A stretch of 64,000 nucleotides of DNA from Pelagimonas sp. (GTDB lineage Bacteria; Pseudomonadota; Alphaproteobacteria; Rhodobacterales; Rhodobacteraceae): the NCBI GenBank assembly GCA_025210455.1, contig JAOARQ010000002.1, forward strand, positions 62,001-126,000. Reading direction: 5' to 3'. The notes beneath the pieces were generated by a model that had not been told where the DNA came from, ran no database searches, and was given only the letters and a program-made list of their open reading frames with translations. The position numbers and the translations under genes were made by a program. This document shows, in pieces, positions 55,492-63,458 of this stretch; the first letter of the stretch is position 1, and each line of letters starts with the position of its first letter.

Positions 55492-56168
55492 CACAGATCC
55501 ACCCCGGCGGCTTGCAACTGTCTGTTTGCGATACGCAGGATCCTTGCAGGCACCATAGATTTTGCCGCGCGGATCAAAGCCAGATCATGGGTCGCGATCA
55601 TCACGGTTTTGCCCATCTTGTTCAGCTCAACCAGCAGCCGCAGCAGGCGCTGTGACATCTCCCAATCGACATTGCCGGTGGGTTCATCTGCAAGGATGAT
55701 ATCAGGCGACAGGATCAATGCCCGCGCCAAAGCGGCCCGCTGGCGTTCCCCGCCTGACAGTTCCGGCGGCAGCGCTTCGTATTTGTCGGAAAGCCCAACC
55801 CAGGTCATCAGCTCTGACAGGTTATCCGCCTGCTCGGGCGTGGCCTGCCCCGAAACGGTCAGCGGCAAAGCAATGTTTTCCGCCACGGGCAGGTGATCCA
55901 GAAACTGGCAATCCTGATGCACCACGCCAACCCGCCTGCGCATCATCGCCAGACCATCGCGATCCAGCGCCGCCACATCCTGATCAAACAGCCGCACCTG
56001 CCCGCCAGAGGCATTCAGCGCGCCATAGCACAGCTTGAGAAAGGTCGTTTTCCCCGACCCCGATGGCCCGGTGAGGAAATGAAATGTGCCCGGTGCCAGC
56101 TGTAGCGAGATCTCGCTCAGAAGCGCGTCCCCGCTATAAGAATAGGCGACATTGTCAAATTCGATCAC
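55491..56168 (-). CDS. ftsE: Cell division ATP-binding protein FtsE
   Basis: ABC ATPase of the FtsEX complex, 225 residues. Walker A is GPSGSGKTT, the Q-loop VHQDCQFLDHLPVAEN, the signature LSGGERQRAALARAL, Walker B IILADEPTGNVD and the switch His in IATHDLAL. GTG at 56168 gives MIEFDNVAYSYSG, the normal FtsE start. Upstream in-frame codons would add about 96 residues unlike any ABC protein. Followed by ftsX and plsC on the same strand. Confidence 0.94.
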   Translation of the reverse strand: MIEFDNVAYSYSGDALLSEISLQLAPGTFHFLTGPSGSGKTTFLKLCYGALNASGGQVRLFDQDVAALDRDGLAMMRRRVGVVHQDCQFLDHLPVAENIALPLTVSGQATPEQADNLSELMTWVGLSDKYEALPPELSGGERQRAALARALILSPDIILADEPTGNVDWEMSQRLLRLLVELNKMGKTVMIATHDLALIRAAKSMVPARILRIANRQLQAAGVDL

Positions 56169-56317
56169 GGTCTGGGCCTTTTTTGCGCGTCGGTCACTGG
56201 TGTTTTGCCTGCTTGTTGCCGCTGTTGCAACGATAGGGGGGGAAGATTTGGACTTTTCCCCGTGATAATGGCACCTTATTACTGGTTCATAAGCGAAAGA
56301 GCGCCAAGGAGCGGCAC

Positions 56318-57301
56318 ATGAGCAGGATGCGGCTGGTTTGCCCGAATTGCGGGGCACAATATGACGTCCCCCTAGAGGTGATCCCCGCCGAGGGGCGCGA
56401 TGTGCAATGTTCAAATTGCGCGCATTCCTGGTTTCAGGCCCATCCTGACAGTGCACCCCCTGCGCAGGCGCAGCCTGAGGTCGCGGCCCCTGCCGAAGAT
56501 GAATTGATCAGCGCTGCCGCCCCTGAAGATACACCAGCCCCTGCGCCAGCCTCCGAACCGGCTGAGATCGCAGAGGCTGATGACGATCTTCCGCCGCCCA
56601 TGCCCGCGACAGCCCCTCCGCGCCGGACCATCGATGCGGAAATGGCTGATCTCTTCCGCGAAGAACGCGAATTCGAAGCCCGACAACGCGAGGCCGATAC
56701 ATTGGAAACGCAGCCCGATCTGGGCCTGCAATCCCCCGCCTATGAAGACGAAGTGGCGCGGCGCTCACGTGAGGCGCGCGAACGTATGGCTCAGGTGCGC
56801 GGTGAAACACCGCCAGATGAAACCGCCCTGCAGCCAGCGCCACGCAGGCCGGAACCAGCCGTGCCCCCTGCTGCTGAACCCGTGGCTGACCCCGATCAGG
56901 ACGCTGCGATTTCTGCCGCTGCCGCTGCAGTTGGTTCGCGCCGGGATCTGCTGCCTGATGTGGAAGAGATTAACCAGACCCTGCGCGCCTCATCAGAGCC
57001 ACGGGTGGAAAACATCAGTGACCACGGCTATCCCGAGGAACGCGATCCGCGTCGCGGTGGGTTCAGCAAGGGGCTGTTAACCATGATCGGGCTTTCAGGT
57101 ATTGGCGCAGCGCTTTATGCGTTTTCCACTGAACTGGGCACTGCGGTGCCCGCCCTGGCCCCGATGATGGAAAGCTTTGTCGCTATCGTGGATCAGGGCC
57201 GGGTCTGGCTGGATGTTCAGGTTACGCAGCTGTTGCTGTCGCTGGATGGCATGGCCTCGGAACCTGCACCAGAAGCGCCCCCTTCGGACAACAATTCCTG
57301 A
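56318..57301 (+). CDS. Zinc-ribbon (MJ0042-type) single-pass membrane protein
   Basis: A 327-residue protein. Its N-terminal zinc ribbon (MRLVCPNCGAQYDVPLEVIP, then VQCSNCAHSWFQAH) has two CxxC pairs 21 residues apart (the MJ0042 finger). A long Pro/Ala/Glu-rich region of low complexity follows (about 45-240). There is one membrane helix near 250-270 (FSKGLLTMIGLSGIGAALYAFS) and a short tail. This layout is common in alphaproteobacteria next to ftsEX, and the function is unknown; a division or envelope role is inferred from position. AAGGAG precedes ATG 56318. It is divergent from ftsE. Confidence 0.85.
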   Translation: MSRMRLVCPNCGAQYDVPLEVIPAEGRDVQCSNCAHSWFQAHPDSAPPAQAQPEVAAPAEDELISAAAPEDTPAPAPASEPAEIAEADDDLPPPMPATAPPRRTIDAEMADLFREEREFEARQREADTLETQPDLGLQSPAYEDEVARRSREARERMAQVRGETPPDETALQPAPRRPEPAVPPAAEPVADPDQDAAISAAAAAVGSRRDLLPDVEEINQTLRASSEPRVENISDHGYPEERDPRRGGFSKGLLTMIGLSGIGAALYAFSTELGTAVPALAPMMESFVAIVDQGRVWLDVQVTQLLLSLDGMASEPAPEAPPSDNNS

Positions 57302-57312
57302 CAGTCTTACGA

Positions 57313-57342
57313 AAAAGGCCGAGGCAATCGCCCCGGCCTTTT
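57313..57342. terminator. Bidirectional terminator between the zinc-ribbon gene and tauC
   Basis: AAAAGGCCG (57313-57321) and CGGCCTTTT (57334-57342) form a 9-bp stem. T-runs lie on both sides when read on the respective strands, serving both convergent genes. Confidence 0.85.
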
Positions 57343-57369
57343 GTTTTCAGCCTGACATAGACGCTGGGA

Positions 57370-58635
57370 TCAGACGCGCCCTTTCCATGGCACCAGAGCC
57401 TTTTCCGCCAGACGCATCAGGATGTCGATGCCAAAGCCGATGATCCCGATCAGGATGATCCCCATGATCACGATATCGGTCAGCTGGAACTTTGACGCCA
57501 CCATGATCATCATGCCTGCGCCCTTCTCAGCAGCCACGAGTTCAGCCGCCACCACGGTGCCCCAGCACACGCCCATGGCCACACGCGCGCCGGTAAAGAT
57601 TTCCGGTAGCGAGTTGGGCATGATCACGTGACGCATGATCTGTGTCTTGCTTGCGCCCAGCGAATAGGCCGCATGAACCTTGGAAATCGCCACGCCTGAC
57701 ACCCCCGCCCGCGCAGCAATGGCCATAATCCAAAGCGCGGCAAGGAACAGCAGGATGATCTTTCCAAGCTCTCCGATCCCGGCCCAGAGAATGACCAGCG
57801 GGATTAACGCCAAAGGGGGCACCGGGCGCATGAATTCAACGATGGGATCAAACCAGCCGCGGAACCAGTTGCTTAGCCCCATGGCATAGCCCAGCGGGAT
57901 TCCCACAAGCGCGCCAAAGAAGAACCCGACGATCACCCGGAACAGGGAATAGCCCAGATGTTCCCACAGAGTGCTGTCACGGTAGCCGGATTTGGAAATC
58001 TCGATCATGCGCGACACAACGGCTTCGGGCGGGGGCAGCCAGATCGGCTCCATCTGCAGGCCTTTGTTGGGTTCAAAGTTCAAAGTGCCTTTGGGTGACA
58101 TGCCTACGCGGCCAAATTCCGTCTGAACAGACTGGCCCGGTGCAATGGGCTGGCCATTGACAGCGACCACCTTATGTCCTTGCTTACGACCATGTTCGTC
58201 GTTCTTATCGACACGCACAAGACCAGAGCGCCAGGCCCCCACCGTGGCCACATCGTTCTTGGCCCAGCCATCACCTGGATCAACTTCGGGGGTTTGTGGA
58301 TCTGAGCCCACCTCGAAGACGCGCACGGTCACTGTCGCATCATCCGCTGCAACCCCATCCGCCTCGGCGGTATAGGTAAAGGTCGCATCGCCAATAAACG
58401 GCCCCGGTGCATGGACAAAGCCCGGCACCAGTTTCGATCCGGTGAACGCCCCCCAAAGCAGGAAAATCGTCGCAATGGAAATCACCGAAGCAATCCGACT
58501 TGGGCGCACGGCGCTTTCATCGCCAAAGGTCACCGTCTTGAGCGATGTAAAATCCGTCGCGGCCTTTTGCACCACGAACTTGACGATAAAGAACGAGGCC
58601 ACGAAAATCGCGATATAGAGCAGAAAGACAATCAT
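57370..58635 (-). CDS. tauC: Taurine ABC transporter permease with inserted extracytoplasmic segment
   Basis: Inner-membrane permease for taurine import. The family part starts at about residue 190 (IWLPPPEAVVSRMIE) and runs to the end with five to six helices. The EAA loop AISKVHAAYSLGASKTQIMRHVIMPNSLPEIF contacts TauB. At 421 residues it is about 150 longer than usual TauC. Two helices (about 1-22 and 50-68) precede a soluble, beta-rich segment of roughly 110 residues (about 70-185) that by topology should face the periplasm. It overlaps tauB by 4 bp (ATGA). Confidence 0.9.
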   Translation of the reverse strand: MIVFLLYIAIFVASFFIVKFVVQKAATDFTSLKTVTFGDESAVRPSRIASVISIATIFLLWGAFTGSKLVPGFVHAPGPFIGDATFTYTAEADGVAADDATVTVRVFEVGSDPQTPEVDPGDGWAKNDVATVGAWRSGLVRVDKNDEHGRKQGHKVVAVNGQPIAPGQSVQTEFGRVGMSPKGTLNFEPNKGLQMEPIWLPPPEAVVSRMIEISKSGYRDSTLWEHLGYSLFRVIVGFFFGALVGIPLGYAMGLSNWFRGWFDPIVEFMRPVPPLALIPLVILWAGIGELGKIILLFLAALWIMAIAARAGVSGVAISKVHAAYSLGASKTQIMRHVIMPNSLPEIFTGARVAMGVCWGTVVAAELVAAEKGAGMMIMVASKFQLTDIVIMGIILIGIIGFGIDILMRLAEKALVPWKGRV

Positions 58636-59438
58636 GATGCTTCCTCCGAGCGACCCATGATTTCTTCTTCCATGTCCCAGATCATCGACAGAATCTCTTC
58701 GCGGGTGGTGCCAAAATCAGGGTGTTTTTTAACGTCACGCAGATCCTGCCCGACCCCAAGATCGGCAAAGGGCAGACGATATTCTTTATGAATACGGCCC
58801 GGGCGTGGCGCCATGACCAGCAGGCGTTCGCCCAAAAGCAGCGCCTCTTCGACGGAATGGGTGATGAGGATGATGGTTTTGCCGGTCTCTTTCCAAAGCT
58901 TCAGCACCAGAGACTGCATCTTTTCACGGGTCAGCGCATCCAAGGCCCCCAAAGGTTCATCCATCAAGATAACATCGGGATCATTGGCCAGACAGCGCGC
59001 CAGCGCCACGCGCTGCTGCATCCCGCCAGACAGCTCATAGATGGCTTTTTCATGGAAATCCTGCAGGCCCACGACCTCTAGCAGGTGATCCACATGTTCC
59101 CCCCATTCAGATTCGGATTTCCCTGCCATGCGAGGGCCGAAACTGACGTTTGAGCGCACATTCATCCATTCAAACAGAGCACCTTGCTGAAACACCATAC
59201 CGCGTTCTGCATCGGGGCCTTTGACCAGATGGCCATTCATGGAAATCGTCCCAGAGGTGGGGGCAAGGAAGCCCGCGACGATATTCAAAAGGGTTGTTTT
59301 TCCGCATCCAGACGGGCCAAGCACGCTAAGCAGCTCGCCTTCGTTGAGATGCAGGGACACATCTTTGAGCGCTTGAACCGATGCCCCATTGGGCAAGTCA
59401 AAACGCATAGAGATACTGTCGATCGAAAGACCGCTCAT
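58632..59438 (-). CDS. tauB: Taurine ABC transporter ATP-binding protein
   Basis: ATPase of the taurine importer, 268 residues, nitrate/sulfonate/taurine subfamily. Walker A is GPSGCGKTT, the Q-loop FQQGALFEWMNV, the signature ELSGGMQQRVALARCLA, Walker B VILMDEPLGALDALTR and the switch His in ILITHSVEEAL. ATG 59438 opens MSGLSIDSIS. It is separated from tauA by 93 bp that contain a folded palindromic element, and overlaps tauC by 4 bp. Confidence 0.93.
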   Translation of the reverse strand: MSGLSIDSISMRFDLPNGASVQALKDVSLHLNEGELLSVLGPSGCGKTTLLNIVAGFLAPTSGTISMNGHLVKGPDAERGMVFQQGALFEWMNVRSNVSFGPRMAGKSESEWGEHVDHLLEVVGLQDFHEKAIYELSGGMQQRVALARCLANDPDVILMDEPLGALDALTREKMQSLVLKLWKETGKTIILITHSVEEALLLGERLLVMAPRPGRIHKEYRLPFADLGVGQDLRDVKKHPDFGTTREEILSMIWDMEEEIMGRSEEAS

Positions 59439-59461
59439 ATCCTGCCTTCCAGGTAGGGGCC

Positions 59462-59516
59462 GCTCTTCCGCCCTGCGGGCGTCCTCGCGAGGACATCCCG
59501 TCAGGGATGGAAGAGC
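59462..59516. repeat. Compact four-way-junction palindromic element between tauA and tauB
   Basis: A 55-nt sequence in which every arm abuts the next. Outer stem GCTCTTCC/GGAAGAGC (59462-59469 with 59509-59516). Hairpin one GCCC-TGC-GGGC (59470-59480). Hairpin two GTCCTCGCGAGGAC (59481-59494), itself a perfect 14-bp palindrome. Hairpin three ATCCC-GTCA-GGGAT (59495-59508). No junction base is unpaired. It is almost the whole tauA-tauB spacer and looks like a REP- or MITE-like repeat. Confidence 0.75.
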
Positions 59517-59531
59517 AGCTATGGGTTTGGA

Positions 59532-60527
59532 TTACTTCGCCGCTTCCAGCGGGCCAACATTCACGTTGTCCGCATAAGAGGCCTGCGCCGCATCAATGCT
59601 GCCGGCCTCAACAAAGACATCAGCAACACCTTTCATGAACTCCTGCGCAGCACCGCCCAGCCAGCTTTCGCTCAGCTGATCTTCGACAGTCGGGAAGCGG
59701 AAGGTCGCCAGCGTGGCCGCTGCGCCCTCTGCGTCCATACCCGCATCTTTGGCAATCACAGGTAGCATCTTTGCGTGGTTGGCTTCATCCGCCCACATGG
59801 CATTGGCGTCAGCAGTGACTTTCAGGAAGGTAGAAACCATATCGGAGTTCTCCGACACCCAGCTGGCCGGGCCTGATGTCACATCAAATACCAGAATGCC
59901 CAGCTCTTCTTTCTCAGCCCCGGTCAGCAGCGTATTGCCGTATTCCTTCATACGGCGCAGCGATCCGCCCCAACCGCAGGCCATGTCAACCGACCCCTGC
60001 GCCATCGCGGCAGCGCCATCCGGCGGAGCCATATCGACAACGTCCATGCTGGCGACATCCACACCAAAGTGCGACATTTGCTTAAGGAACCCGTAATGCG
60101 CTGCTGTGCCCAGCGGGACGGCAACCTTTTTGCCAGACAGTTCATCGGCCGAATCTTTGTCGATCTCCAGATTTGACTGCACGACACAGTTGTCATTGTC
60201 CGCATAGCTGACCGCCACATCCAGGATCTGCAGATCCTGACCTGCGCTGGCCGCAACCACGAATGGAGGCACCCCCTGGCTGACAGACATCTGCACATCA
60301 CCTGACGCCATCGCTGCGCTCATGGCTGTGCCGGTATCAAAGCTGACCCAGTTGACGGTGGTGCCCAGAGCCTCATCATACATGCCGGTGGCCTTGGCAT
60401 ATTGGAACGGCATCGGCCATTCGAGGAAGTAGCCCACGGTGATCTCGCCTTCCGCAAAGGCCGCCTGTGCCCCGGCAATCAATGCCGCACCTGCCACCGC
60501 ACCTGCGAGATAAGATTTCGTCTTCAT
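59532..60527 (-). CDS. tauA: Taurine ABC transporter substrate-binding protein
   Basis: Periplasmic taurine receptor of 331 residues. The signal peptide is MKTKSYLAGAVAGAALIAGAQAAFA, and the mature protein starts EGEITVGYFLEWPMPFQYAKA, typical of TauA in Rhodobacterales. VPLGTAAHYGFLKQM, VDMAPPDGAAAMAQGSVDMACGWG and VTSGPASWVSEN line the sulfonate-binding cleft. ATG 60527 follows GGGAGAAAT; upstream extension to 60650 is not conserved. First gene of tauABC, divergent from the aminotransferase across a 380-bp control region. Confidence 0.94.
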   Translation of the reverse strand: MKTKSYLAGAVAGAALIAGAQAAFAEGEITVGYFLEWPMPFQYAKATGMYDEALGTTVNWVSFDTGTAMSAAMASGDVQMSVSQGVPPFVVAASAGQDLQILDVAVSYADNDNCVVQSNLEIDKDSADELSGKKVAVPLGTAAHYGFLKQMSHFGVDVASMDVVDMAPPDGAAAMAQGSVDMACGWGGSLRRMKEYGNTLLTGAEKEELGILVFDVTSGPASWVSENSDMVSTFLKVTADANAMWADEANHAKMLPVIAKDAGMDAEGAAATLATFRFPTVEDQLSESWLGGAAQEFMKGVADVFVEAGSIDAAQASYADNVNVGPLEAAK

Positions 60528-60768
60528 TTGCAATTTCTCCCTATTGGGCCACCCTCGGGTGGCTTTGGTCCATACCCTGTGCCGGTATGCGCCTGACGTC
60601 TCGTGTCGGACGTCTGTCTTGATCCGAGCGGAAAAACGCCCTGCAATCAATCGTTTTTTTCATCTTTCATGCGGTGCAGCAATTTCGCTCAATAAAACAG
60701 CGATCAATTTTTGATTTGTGGCCAAACAATTCATCACAAAAAGGATTTCGCGTTTGGACGGCTGAAAA

Positions 60769-60823
60769 CTGGCCTGAACCACCCGGCCATCTGGCCCTAT
60801 AGCTGTGTAATATCTGGCCCTAA
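60769..60823. promoter_or_regulatory. Three direct repeats, TauR-type operator
   Basis: CTGGCCTGAA (60769-60778), CTGGCCCTAT (60791-60800) and CTGGCCCTAA (60814-60823), spaced 22 and 23 bp start to start, about two helical turns. MocR/GntR-type TauR activators of taurine genes bind direct repeats; to my recollection the Rhodobacter capsulatus box is of CTGGAC-TAA type. No tauR gene is in the window. Confidence 0.6.
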
Positions 60824-60863
60824 CTGATCCCTTGGAAAATCGCTCTGTTGCCTCCATCCAGTT

Positions 60864-60877
60864 AATCTGATCAGATT
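60864..60877. promoter_or_regulatory. Perfect 14-bp palindrome before the aminotransferase gene
   Basis: AATCTGATCAGATT, 31 bp upstream of ATG 60908. It could be an operator or lie in the 5' leader; no regulator is assigned. Confidence 0.4.
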
Positions 60878-60907
60878 TCCGAAACTAGAAAAAGGGAGCG
60901 ACGCGCC

Positions 60908-62296
60908 ATGGACGGCACTTATTCGCAGAATGACCTGACGCACGTTGTCGACGCAGACAAGGCGCATGTCTGGCACCATCTGGTGCAGCATAAGGGATTT
61001 GAAACCAAAGACCCGAATATCATGATTGAAGGCAAAGGGATGCGCGTCTGGAATCAGGCGGGTACAGAATTTCTTGATGCCGTGTCAGGTGGGGTCTGGA
61101 CAGTGAACGTGGGCTATGGCCGTGAACGCATTGCCAAAGCCGTCTATGAACAGTTGATGCGCATGAACTATTTCGCCGGTGCTGCCGGGTCGGTTCCCGG
61201 CGCGCTGTTTGCGGAGAAGCTGATCGAGAAAATGCCCGGCCAGAGCCGTGTTTACTATTGCAACTCTGGCTCTGAGGCGAACGAAAAAGCCTTTAAAATG
61301 GTCCGTCAGATCGCGCACAAGCGCTATGGCGGCAAAAAGCACAAGATCCTGTATCGTGATCGTGACTATCACGGCACCACCATTGCCTGCCTGTCAGCGG
61401 GTGGTCAGGATGAACGTGGCGCGCAGTATGGTCCCTACACCCCCGGTTTCGTACGCGTTCCGCATTGTCTGGAATATCGCGCAGGCGATCAGGGCGCGCC
61501 AACTGACAACTATGGTGAATGGGCGGCCAACCAGATCGAAGAGGTCATCCTGCGGGAAGGCCCTGAAACTGTGGGTGCGCTTTGCCTTGAACCTGTGACT
61601 GCCGGTGGTGGCGTGATCACCCCGCCGCAGGGCTATTGGGAACGGGTGCAGGAGATCTGCAAGAAATACGATATCCTTCTGCACATTGATGAAGTTGTCT
61701 GTGGCGTGGGCCGCACCGGCACCTGGTTTGGCTATCAACAATATGGCGTCAAACCCGATATGGTGACCATGGCGAAAGGCTTGGCTTCGGGCTATGCGGC
61801 AATTGCCTGCCTGACCACCACCGAAGAGGTCTTTGACATGTTCAAAGACGATGCCAGCGATCCGATGAACTATTTCCGCGACATCAGCACCTTTGGTGGC
61901 TGTACCGCCGGCCCGGCGGCGGCGCTGGAAAATCTGGCGATCATCGAAGATGAAAACCTGCTGGAAAACTGCACCGCCATGGGTGACTACATGCTGGAAA
62001 GCCTGCAAGGGCTGGCCGACAAACATGCGGCCATCGGTGATGTGCGCGGCAAAGGCCTGTTCCTGGGTGCAGAGCTGGTGCAGGATCGTGACAGCCGCAC
62101 CCCATGGGATGAGGCCAAAGTGCAGGCCGTCGTTGCTGATTGCGCGGCGCAGGGCGTGATCATCGGTGCCACCAACCGTTCGGTTCCCGGCTATAACAAC
62201 ACGCTGTGCTTCTCGCCTGCGCTGATCGCCACCAAGGATGACATCGACCAGATCGTTGGTGCCGTGGATGAGGCATTGGGCCGTGTTGGCGCATGA
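60908..62296 (+). CDS. tpa: Taurine-pyruvate aminotransferase
   Basis: Class III PLP aminotransferase, 462 residues, that transfers the amino group of taurine to pyruvate giving sulfoacetaldehyde and alanine. The PLP Lys is in VTMAKGLASGYA, the phosphate-binding loop is YYCNSGSEANEKAFK, the Asp in LLHIDEVVCGVGRTG and YHGTT is conserved. The N-terminus (DLTHVVDADKAHVWHHLVQHK) resembles Tpa of roseobacters rather than other omega-aminotransferases, and tauABC lies divergently next door. The next enzyme, sulfoacetaldehyde acetyltransferase (xsc), is not in the window. GGGAG lies 11 bases before ATG 60908. Confidence 0.9.
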   Translation: MDGTYSQNDLTHVVDADKAHVWHHLVQHKGFETKDPNIMIEGKGMRVWNQAGTEFLDAVSGGVWTVNVGYGRERIAKAVYEQLMRMNYFAGAAGSVPGALFAEKLIEKMPGQSRVYYCNSGSEANEKAFKMVRQIAHKRYGGKKHKILYRDRDYHGTTIACLSAGGQDERGAQYGPYTPGFVRVPHCLEYRAGDQGAPTDNYGEWAANQIEEVILREGPETVGALCLEPVTAGGGVITPPQGYWERVQEICKKYDILLHIDEVVCGVGRTGTWFGYQQYGVKPDMVTMAKGLASGYAAIACLTTTEEVFDMFKDDASDPMNYFRDISTFGGCTAGPAAALENLAIIEDENLLENCTAMGDYMLESLQGLADKHAAIGDVRGKGLFLGAELVQDRDSRTPWDEAKVQAVVADCAAQGVIIGATNRSVPGYNNTLCFSPALIATKDDIDQIVGAVDEALGRVGA

Positions 62297-62987
62297 TACA
62301 AACGCCCTGGGGCAACCCATTGGCAAACCATTGGACGGGGAATTTCCCCGTCCTTACCCACCGCATGTGCAATTGTCAGGGCACTACGGATCGCTTGTTC
62401 CCCTGACCAAAGACCATGCTGAGGGCCTGCATATCGCCTTTTCAGAGGCTCCCGATATTTCCGGCTGGACCTATCTGCCAATTGATCCCTGGCCTGATCT
62501 GGCTGCCGCGCAACGCTGGTGTGATCAGGCGCAAGACAGCCGCGATCCGCAGTTTTACACTATCCTTGATCAGAATGCCCGCCCCAGCGGGTTTTGTTCA
62601 CTGCTGCGTATCACGCCAGACAGCGGCTGTATCGAGGTGGGGTTTATCCACTTTGCCTATCGCTTGCAGCGCACCGCGCTGGCCACCGAAGCAATGTACC
62701 TGCTGATGCGCCATGTCTTTGATGATCTGGGCTATCGTCGGTATGAATGGAAATGTGATGCGCTCAACGCCCCGTCCAAAGCGGCAGCGCAGCGGCTGGG
62801 GTTTTCTTACGAAGGGCTGTTTCGTCAGGCCACCCACTACAAAGGGCGCAATCGCGATACCGCGTGGTTTTCCATTCTTGACCACGAATGGCCCGCCTTG
62901 AAAACCGCATTTGAGCAGTGGCTGGCACCGGAAAACTTCGATGATGACAGCCTGCAACGCCAAAGCTTGAACAACTTTCGCGGGTAA
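62283..62987 (+). CDS. GNAT acetyltransferase (RimJ/RimL-like)
   Basis: N-acetyltransferase of about 234 residues. GNAT features are CIEVGFIHFAYRLQRTALATEAMYLLMRHVFDDLGYRRYEWKCDALN in successive strands, with the acetyl-CoA loop in RTALATEA, and SKAAAQRLGFSYEG with the terminal strand. A preceding segment (LGQPIGKPLDGEFP, about 8-20) is shared with roseobacter relatives. The start is uncertain: GTG 62283 places HDTNALGQ near the N-terminus as in relatives, while ATG 62268 or 62238 would extend it within tpa. It overlaps the tpa end by 14 bp and is probably cotranscribed. Substrate unknown. Confidence 0.8.
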   Translation: MLAHDTNALGQPIGKPLDGEFPRPYPPHVQLSGHYGSLVPLTKDHAEGLHIAFSEAPDISGWTYLPIDPWPDLAAAQRWCDQAQDSRDPQFYTILDQNARPSGFCSLLRITPDSGCIEVGFIHFAYRLQRTALATEAMYLLMRHVFDDLGYRRYEWKCDALNAPSKAAAQRLGFSYEGLFRQATHYKGRNRDTAWFSILDHEWPALKTAFEQWLAPENFDDDSLQRQSLNNFRG

Positions 62988-62988
62988 C

Positions 62989-63015
62989 AAAAAAGGGCCG
63001 CCAAAGCGACCCTTT
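62989..63015 (-). terminator. Rho-independent terminator of the HU gene
   Basis: AAAGGGCCGC (62992-63001) and GCGACCCTTT (63006-63015) pair with one C-A mismatch. On the minus strand the stem is followed by six T (complement of 62989-62994), 22 bp past the HU stop. Confidence 0.8.
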
Positions 63016-63036
63016 CACATTCATTCCGATCAGGAA

Positions 63037-63327
63037 TTAACCGTTCACAGCGTCTTTCAGAGCCTTGGCAATGGTCATTTTGACCTGCTTGTCGGCTTCT
63101 TTCTTGAACTGCTCACCAGTGGCGGGGTTCCGCACCATGCGCTCAGGACGTTCACGGCAATAGATTTTGCCTACGCCCGGAAGGGTCACCGCGCCACCAC
63201 CTGCAACTTCCGAGGTGATGATGTCGATGATGGAATCCAAAGCCGTACCTGCGGTCTTCTTGTCAGCTTCCATTTTCTCGGCCAGTGCAGCAACCAGCTG
63301 AGTCTTTGTCATGGGCTTGTTCGCCAT
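63037..63327 (-). CDS. hup: HU family DNA-binding protein
   Basis: Nucleoid protein of 96 residues that bends and compacts DNA as a dimer. The N-terminal helices (TKTQLVAALAEKMEADKKTAGTAL) are followed by the beta-arm segment GAVTLPGVGKIYCRERPERMVRNPATGEQF, whose RNPATGE is the DNA-inserting tip. Helix three, KMTIAKALKDAV, ends the fold. AAGGAG precedes ATG 63327. A small hairpin GCCCAA-GTCT-TTGGGC (63346-63361) lies in the probable leader. Single gene with its own terminator. Confidence 0.95.
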   Translation of the reverse strand: MANKPMTKTQLVAALAEKMEADKKTAGTALDSIIDIITSEVAGGGAVTLPGVGKIYCRERPERMVRNPATGEQFKKEADKQVKMTIAKALKDAVNG

Positions 63328-63458
63328 TTCATGGTCTCCTTAACTGCCCAAGTCTTTGGGCCTGTGTGGCGAAATAAAACCGTATGTGGAGGGGAAACAC
63401 AATAATCTGCGGCTCCAAACCCCAATAAAACATGCGGATTCAGCATTATTTCACCGCG

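Larger units (their letters stand above)
60528..60907. promoter_or_regulatory. Divergent tauA / aminotransferase control region
   Basis: A 380-bp region with no convincing gene. It contains an AT-rich half next to tauA, three direct repeats (60769-60823) and a perfect 14-bp palindrome (60864-60877) close to the aminotransferase start. Both promoters must lie here. A 65-codon frame on the minus strand (60660-60857) crosses the repeats and is not credible. Confidence 0.6.

Noticed and set aside
60660-60857. Small minus-strand frame in the tauA-tpa region
   Set aside because: It crosses the direct repeats, lacks a ribosome site and resembles no known protein; treated as regulatory DNA.
57370-62987. 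Complete taurine dissimilation operon
   Set aside because: Transport and transamination are present, but xsc, pta, ald and tauR are not in the window, so completeness cannot be claimed.
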